In this document: one piece after another, positions 28,847 to 34,025 of the stretch | Position numbering within the stretch: position 1 is the stretch's first letter | How the letters are laid out: each line of letters starts with the position of its first letter | DNA from: Isotricha intestinalis | Taxonomy: Eukaryota; Ciliophora; Litostomatea; Vestibuliferida; Isotrichidae | Direction: 5' to 3' | DNA length: 34,025 bases | NCBI GenBank assembly: GCA_023807065.1 | Contig: JAJJLU010003742.1 | Span: 1 to 34,025 of the forward strand | The notes under the pieces: model-generated | The model's input: the letters and a program-made list of their open reading frames with translations, nothing else | The model's database searches: none | What the model was told of the DNA's origin: nothing | Position numbers and translations under genes: made by a program

Positions 28847-29641
28847 ATGGATGATTATAATTATAATCAAGATTTAAATTATGAAAATGAACAAGAAAAC
28901 CTTAATGATAATGAAGATGAAGAAGATGATAATTATCTTCAAGAATTACATTTAAAATTAGCAGAAATGAAAAAAGAAAGAAAAGAAGCTCAAAAAAATG
29001 CTCAAATATTAGATAATAGGATAAATATGTTAAAAAATGAAGAAGAAAAAAGATGGAAAAATATTGAAAATAAAAAGAAGAAAGTTAATGAAAAATATAT
29101 TTATTTGAAAAATGTTGCAGATAATATGAAACAATTAGAAAATGCAAAATTAAAAAAAGAAAAAGAAATAGAAGAAAAAAAGCAAAATAATCAAAAATTA
29201 AAAAATGAAATTAAAAATGGAATTGAGCAAAAAAAAATTGAAAAACAAAATCAAATAAATGAAGATGCTAAATTACTTAAACTTCAAAGACAATATAATG
29301 AACAATTAATTGAATTTTTAAATAATGAAAAAATAATAAATAATAAATCGAAATGCGCAATTATTAAATCTCAACATTCAATAGAAAAAGAAAAGAAAAA
29401 ACTTTTAGAAAGAGAAAGAAAAACAAAATTAAAAGAAAAATTAGAAAAACAATTATTAGAAGAATATAGATTAAAAGAAGAAGCAGATGCAAAAAAAAAT
29501 CAAGCTGAAAAAGAAGAAACTGAAGTTTTAAAAAGATTACAAAATACAACTCAAATACATAAAGATATTTCTGATGAATTAGAAAGAATGAATTTAGAAA
29601 GTGTAATGAAAGGAAAATATAATAATAATATTAATATATAA
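28847..29641 (+). CDS. coiled-coil protein of unknown function
   Basis: 264 residues. An acidic, Asn/Tyr-rich head (1-28) leads into a nearly continuous, highly charged coiled coil from about 29 to 255 with heptad-like Leu/Ile positions and many Lys and Glu (LQELHLKLAEMKKERKEAQK at the start). A small break near 170-178 contains the only cysteine (KSKCAIIKS). No motor, calcium-binding or enzymatic motif is visible. A cytoskeletal or basal-body structural role is possible but unsupported. Confidence 0.75.
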   Translation: MDDYNYNQDLNYENEQENLNDNEDEEDDNYLQELHLKLAEMKKERKEAQKNAQILDNRINMLKNEEEKRWKNIENKKKKVNEKYIYLKNVADNMKQLENAKLKKEKEIEEKKQNNQKLKNEIKNGIEQKKIEKQNQINEDAKLLKLQRQYNEQLIEFLNNEKIINNKSKCAIIKSQHSIEKEKKKLLERERKTKLKEKLEKQLLEEYRLKEEADAKKNQAEKEETEVLKRLQNTTQIHKDISDELERMNLESVMKGKYNNNINI

Positions 29642-29834
29642 AATTATAAAATGCTTTTTTAGGATTTATTTTAATTTTATTATTATTTAACTTTTATTTA
29701 AAAATAATATATATAAATAAATATATTATTTATATTTAATAGTATTTATTAATATCTATTATTTAAATAATCAAAATTAATAAATTCTATAAAAAGAATT
29801 TCTCAATTTTTCCAAATTAGATTAAAATTATTTT

Positions 29835-30413
29835 TCATATAAAAGCAGATTGTTCATTTCTTGTTTTTTCATTTTTATTAATGATAAATAAAACATTTTC
29901 CATACATTTATCATGTAGATTTTCAGAATCTTTTTTAAGTATACCACATTTATTACATTTTTTTCTAAATGAAAAATTTAAATTTTTACAAAAATAACAA
30001 TTCCAATCTCCTTCTCTTGATTCAAATTTTTTTTGATTTTTTTTTTTTTTAACACTATTATTCATTTCAACCTGGTTATTTTTATATTTTTTTAAATTAT
30101 CTGAAGCATTTTGATTTATAAAAAAATTAAAAGAATGATAATTTATTTGGGGATTGCAATATAAAGAATTTAAATTATCATTTTCATTCTTTGTTTCATT
30201 TAATATTGAAAAATCAATTGAATCTAATAATTCTTTTGTTAACAAATTTCTTATTGATTTAGAATCATTTTGAGAAGAGAAATTTGTTTCAGATTTTGAT
30301 ATTGAGTTTTCATTAGAAATTTCTTCTAGTTTAGAAGGTATTTTTTCTAAAGTTAAAAATAGTTTTGATGAAAAAAATGTGTCCTCTTTAAATTTTTTAG
30401 TTGAGAAATACAT
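29835..30413 (-). CDS. single RanBP2-type zinc-finger protein
   Basis: 192 residues. Residues 135-160 form a RanBP2/NZF-type finger: GDWNCYFCKNLNFSFR, then KKCNKCG, with ligands Cys139, Cys142, Cys153 and Cys156 (C-x2-C-x10-C-x2-C), Trp137 and the NF/R residues typical of this family. The Asn/Phe/Arg set is like that of RNA-binding members such as ZRANB2, while the TF pair of ubiquitin-binding NZF fingers is absent, so single-stranded RNA binding is more likely. The preceding 130 residues are Ser/Asn-rich and probably disordered, with a Lys run just before the finger. The frame ends in TGA. It is transcribed divergently from the gene at 30896. Confidence 0.8.
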   Translation of the reverse strand: MYFSTKKFKEDTFFSSKLFLTLEKIPSKLEEISNENSISKSETNFSSQNDSKSIRNLLTKELLDSIDFSILNETKNENDNLNSLYCNPQINYHSFNFFINQNASDNLKKYKNNQVEMNNSVKKKKNQKKFESREGDWNCYFCKNLNFSFRKKCNKCGILKKDSENLHDKCMENVLFIINKNEKTRNEQSAFI

Positions 30414-30895
30414 TATTTTATATATTATTTAATAATCAATGATAGACTTTTATAATCTTATATTGAATCAATATTTTTTTTTTGTTTTTATTTTAAATAG
30501 ATAGTATTGAGTAAATATTCAACAAAACTTTTGATTTTGTGAAATAAGAAAAAATTTTATTGTTTAAAGCTTTTATTTGATTACATATAAAAAAGGAAAA
30601 AAGGAATTAATATTTATAAAAAATAGGATTATTCATTAATATTTTATATTCAATTTCAAAATGTCTATCATTTATTATTTATCAAGTATTCATATAAATA
30701 TAAATTAATTTTATTAATTTAAAAAAGAAGAGACCTTTTTCAATTATGTAATTTCATAAATTTCATATATAAAATTTTATATATATTATTTATTAATTAA
30801 AAATAATTTTGATTATTTCTTTTAAATTTAATTCTCAAATATAAAAAATTAAATAAAATTGTTTTCAATGATCTTTATATAATTATATTATAAAA
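30414..30895. other. gene-free spacer, 482 bp, between divergent genes
   Basis: AT-rich, with several mononucleotide runs. The longest frames are about 15 codons. It must contain the promoters of the zinc-finger gene and the SPX-EXS gene, but no specific element is recognisable. Confidence 0.5.
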
Positions 30896-33097
30896 ATGAC
30901 ATTTCATGAGAAATTTGAAAAAGGAAAAGTAAAAGTATGGGAAGATTTTTATTTAAATTATCCAGTAATGTTGAAAATATTAGAACCTTTTAAAAATCAA
31001 TATAAAAAAAAATTAGATAAAGCAGTTTATAAAACAAGAAATTCAATAATGTTATCTCAACAAAGTGTAGACACAAATTCTCTTCTTGCAAATTATTATA
31101 TTCCAGATGAAGATTTTGATTTTTCAAAAATGGATGATACATATACTGAACAATTTAAAGAAGAAATAAAAAAAATTAATCATTTTTATATAGAAACTTT
31201 TTATGGAAGAATAAAACAAAGATATAATAATATTAATGATCAAATTCATCATGCTGATTTAATAAATGAATTTGAAATTTATGAAGATACTTTTGAAATG
31301 GCTATTAAAGAAGTTTATAAAGAAGTTTGTTTATTAGAAGATTTTATTGATTTAAATTTACAAGCAAAAGATAAATTATTAAAAAAATATGAAAAATATT
31401 TTAAATATTTTTTTGACTCTGAAGAAGAAGAAAATAAAGTACCTCAATTAAGAAAAATAATAAATGATTTTATTGAAACAAATACAGAATTATCAACAAG
31501 TAAAGAAAATTTAAGAGAATTAAAAGATAATATTAGTAAATTATTTGGACATTATTTTAGTGGAAAATATAAAAAAAGAACACATAAAATCTTAAAAAGT
31601 TATTTAACAAATACAAAATTAACAGAATCAGAATCATTTTATTTAGGTTTTTTCATTGGATTATTATTTTTCATTTTAGCATTTATAATATTTTTAGCAT
31701 ATAATTATCAAATTGATATGGATGTTGATCAAGATTTTAAATCCCTTTTCCCAATGTTTAGAGGATTTTTTATTATATGTTTATATTGGTGGATTTTAGG
31801 CTTTAATGTATATTTCTGGAATAAATCAAATATAAGTTATAAAGTAATATTTAAATTTGATAATCATTTTTCTACAGTTATAGAAATATGTAAAAGAGCA
31901 GCTTTCTTTACTTTCTTATTATTTGCATGTGTTTTAATATATATAATTCAAAGAGCAAATTTACCAGTATTAACTAAATTATTTCTCTCAATCCCTTCTC
32001 ATATTTTACCATTAATATGTTGGGGTACTTTTATATTATATATTTATTTCCCATTTGAAAGTGTATTCAATTATGAAGGTAGAACTTATCTTCATCAATT
32101 ATTTTCTGAAAGTATAGGAAGTTTCCTTTTAAAAACTGATTTTAGACATGTTTGGTTTATTGATCAAATGACTACTTTTATTTCAACTATAAGAGATATG
32201 GAATATACTCTTTGTTTTTATGCTTATTATGATGCTCCTTTATATGCTAAAATAGAACATTGTAGTAAAACAAGAGGTATTTATTTATTTATTGCTTTTT
32301 TCCCTAATATGTTAAGAATATTTCAATGTTTAAAACAAATTATTGATACAAAAAAAACTTATCCTCAAAATTTAAATATTATTAAATATTCATTAAATAT
32401 TATTGTTGCTTGTTTATCTTTTTTTTGGCCTACTTTCCCTTTTCTTCATCCTGTTTGGTTTATTTTTACTTTTATTTCTTCTTGTTATTCTTTTGTTTGG
32501 GATATTAAAATGGATTTTGGTTTAATGCAAAAAGGGAAAAATTATCCTTTGAGAGATAAATTATATTATAAGAAAAAATGGGTGTATTATTTAATTTCAA
32601 TATTAGATTTTTTCCTTAGATTTCTTTGGTTAATTACTTTATCACCAGAAGTAATTAATGAATTTATAAGACCAGAAAGTTTAAGTTTAATTTTAGGAAG
32701 TTTAGAAATATTTAGAAGAGGAATGTGGAATTTAATTAGAGTAGAATATAAACATTTTGAAATATCAAAAGAATTTAAAGTTACAAATGATGTTGAATTA
32801 CCTTTTATAAAACAAGGAATGAAATTTGTAAATAATGAAAATAATTTATTGGGAATTATGGGAATGAATAGAGAACAAAAAATACAATATGAATTAGAGA
32901 AAATTATGGAAGAAAAAGAAAGAAGAGGAAGTGTTAGATATGAAAGTAGATTTATTCCTGATACTGAACCTATTACTAATAATAATATTAATGATGATTT
33001 AAATGAATATTTAAAAGCTTATGATATTAATACTAGACAAAATATGAATTTACCTATTGAAGGAACTTATAAAAAAGTTTTAAGTAGGAAAATATAA
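30896..33097 (+). CDS. SPX-EXS phosphate exporter (XPR1/PHO1 family)
   Basis: 733 residues, the usual size for the family. The N-terminal SPX domain (about 1-215) starts with the FHEKFEKGKVKVWEDFYLNY pattern. It retains the basic cluster LNLQAKDKLLKKYEKYF near residues 152-170 that binds inositol pyrophosphates in characterised SPX domains. Membrane helices begin at about 247. The EXS domain follows (about 380-640), with DFRHVWFIDQMTTF, a W...RFLWLITLSPE segment and the hallmark EIFRRGMWNLIRVEYKHFE. XPR1 and PHO1 export inorganic phosphate across the plasma or an internal membrane, gated by inositol pyrophosphates through SPX. All landmark regions are present, so the protein should be functional. 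The C-terminal 75 residues are a charged cytoplasmic tail. Confidence 0.94.
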   Translation: MTFHEKFEKGKVKVWEDFYLNYPVMLKILEPFKNQYKKKLDKAVYKTRNSIMLSQQSVDTNSLLANYYIPDEDFDFSKMDDTYTEQFKEEIKKINHFYIETFYGRIKQRYNNINDQIHHADLINEFEIYEDTFEMAIKEVYKEVCLLEDFIDLNLQAKDKLLKKYEKYFKYFFDSEEEENKVPQLRKIINDFIETNTELSTSKENLRELKDNISKLFGHYFSGKYKKRTHKILKSYLTNTKLTESESFYLGFFIGLLFFILAFIIFLAYNYQIDMDVDQDFKSLFPMFRGFFIICLYWWILGFNVYFWNKSNISYKVIFKFDNHFSTVIEICKRAAFFTFLLFACVLIYIIQRANLPVLTKLFLSIPSHILPLICWGTFILYIYFPFESVFNYEGRTYLHQLFSESIGSFLLKTDFRHVWFIDQMTTFISTIRDMEYTLCFYAYYDAPLYAKIEHCSKTRGIYLFIAFFPNMLRIFQCLKQIIDTKKTYPQNLNIIKYSLNIIVACLSFFWPTFPFLHPVWFIFTFISSCYSFVWDIKMDFGLMQKGKNYPLRDKLYYKKKWVYYLISILDFFLRFLWLITLSPEVINEFIRPESLSLILGSLEIFRRGMWNLIRVEYKHFEISKEFKVTNDVELPFIKQGMKFVNNENNLLGIMGMNREQKIQYELEKIMEEKERRGSVRYESRFIPDTEPITNNNINDDLNEYLKAYDINTRQNMNLPIEGTYKKVLSRKI

Positions 33098-33540
33098 TTT
33101 TAAATTTTTATGATTTCTGTCTATCAAAAAAATAATTTAAATTGAAAAATGAATTTTATTTAAATAATAAGGGACTTTATTAATCCTTTTTTATTTTTTT
33201 TACAAATCAATAAATAAATGACTGATAAAAAGTTATATGTAAAAATGAATTTTTTAAAATTTTTAAATTAAATTTATTTTTTTTCTTTATTTATCATCAA
33301 AAAAAGTCAATATAATAAAGTTAAATATTTTTTTGTTTTAGAAGAATGTTAATTTCTAAATATATATTTTAAATGAATAACAAAATTAGAATTATTGTTC
33401 ATTAAATTCAATTAATTTTTATTTATATTTCAGATAAATACTTCCTAACAATCAAATTACTATAAATACATCCTAAAATTAAACAAATATACAAGCAAAA
33501 ATTTAAAATAAATATACACACTAAATTAAAATAATATAAA
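33098..33540. other. gene-free AT-rich region downstream of the SPX-EXS gene
   Basis: About 440 bp with no reading frame of note and no recognised RNA. It leads into the tandem arrays that fill the rest of the window. Confidence 0.55.
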
Positions 33541-33547
33541 TAACAAT

Positions 33548-33760
33548 CTATTATTTATTATTAATAATATTATATTACTCTCTATTATTTATTAATAATA
33601 TTTATTGCAACATATTATTTATTAATAATTTTATATTACTATCTATTATTTATTAATAATTTTATATTATTTCCTATTAATTATTAATAATATTATATTA
33701 AACCTATTATTTATTAATAATATTATATTACAACCTATTATTTTTAATAATTAGTACTAT
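33548..33760. repeat. tandem array 1, 30-31 bp unit, about 7 copies
   Basis: The string ctattatttattaataa followed by ttatatta-type sequence recurs with starts near 33548, 33582, 33612, 33643, 33674, 33704 and 33734. Spacings are 30-31 bp except one of 34 caused by a duplicated tta. Each unit contains the near-palindrome ttattaataa. Copies differ by a few substitutions, mainly in the linker. Confidence 0.9.
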
Positions 33761-33774
33761 ATAAAAATTTCAAA

Positions 33775-33870
33775 TGAGTTTTATATTTCAAATGAATTTC
33801 AAAAATATTTCATATGAATTTCAAATAATTTCAAATAGTTTTCAAAATTATCGATATTTCAAATAAATTT
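33775..33870. repeat. short irregular repeats of atttcaaat
   Basis: The motif atttcaaat or a one-base variant recurs about seven times at spacings of roughly 10-20 bp. It forms a transition between array 1 and array 2, whose unit also contains tttcaaat. Confidence 0.75.
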
Positions 33871-34025
33871 CAAATATTTAAAAAAAAAAAATATTTATGT
33901 CAAATATTTTAAAAAAGAAAAATATTTATTTCAAATATTTTAAAAAAGAAAAATATTTATTTTAAATATTTTAAAAAAGAAAAATATTTGTTTCAAAATT
34001 TGAAAAATGAAAAATATTTATTTTA
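33871..34025. repeat. tandem array 2, 31 bp unit, about 5 copies, running off the window
   Basis: Units of the form caaatattttaaaaaagaaa plus aatatttattt start at 33871, 33901, 33932, 33963 and 33994 (spacings 30, 31, 31, 31). The array continues to the last base of the window, so its full length is unknown. Divergence between copies is low, about one to six bases. Confidence 0.9.

Noticed and set aside
33548..34025. CRISPR-like array
   Set aside because: The 30-31 bp units are head-to-tail tandem repeats without unique spacers, in a eukaryotic genome, with no cas genes.
1..34025. Ciliate code with TAA and TAG as glutamine
   Set aside because: Recognisable proteins (dPGM, SPX-EXS, ZnT, NPHP4) end at TAA at their expected C-termini and contain no in-frame TAA or TAG.

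Overview
The window is a very AT-rich (roughly four-fifths A+T by eye), densely packed piece of a protist nuclear genome. Genes lie on both strands with short spacers. Nearly all are single long reading frames, and the only introns I can support are 26, 28 and 34 bases long. Stops are read normally: most genes end in TAA and two in TGA, tryptophan is TGG, and no long frame contains an internal TAA or TAG. A P4-ATPase fused to a two-domain guanylyl cyclase is a known hallmark of alveolates (ciliates, apicomplexans). A nephrocystin-4 homologue implies cilia, and tiny introns are ciliate-like. My best inference is the macronuclear genome of a ciliate that keeps the standard code, for example an AT-rich rumen (trichostome litostome) ciliate. 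This assignment is inferred from gene content and not proven.

Layout, left to right. 1-3455: 3' part of a large type I membrane protein (+). 3766-10470: P4-ATPase/guanylyl cyclase fusion (+). 10700-12125: two-RRM RNA-binding protein with three tiny introns (-). 12388-13479: ZnT-type zinc transporter (-). 13735-17895: nephrocystin-4 homologue (-). 18013-19650: two-pass membrane protein (+), divergent from NPHP4 across 117 bp. 19859-20641: cofactor-dependent phosphoglycerate mutase (-). 21262-21999: unknown lysine/asparagine-rich protein (+). 22271-22963: AKAP7/ASCC1-like 2H phosphoesterase (-). 23027-23785: Asn-rich repeat protein (+). 23882-26638: F-BAR-like plus TBC RabGAP protein (-). 27167-27883: unknown (+). 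28229-28648: small secreted cystine-knot-like protein (+). 28847-29641: coiled-coil protein (+). 29835-30413: RanBP2-type zinc-finger protein (-). 30896-33097: SPX-EXS phosphate exporter (+). 33098-34025: gene-free, with two different tandem arrays that share a 30-31 bp period and run to the window edge.

The genes do not form an operon or one pathway. They are ordinary eukaryotic functions: cGMP signalling at a membrane, transition zone of the cilium, zinc and phosphate transport, glycolysis, Rab/membrane trafficking and RNA binding. The most unusual items are the alternation of A-ending and T-ending synonymous codons in blocks of several hundred bases, the degenerate actuator motif in the flippase half of the cyclase, the F-BAR/TBC combination, the secreted cystine-knot-like protein, and the paired terminal arrays. 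I found no rRNA, tRNA, CRISPR array, transposase or virus-like gene.
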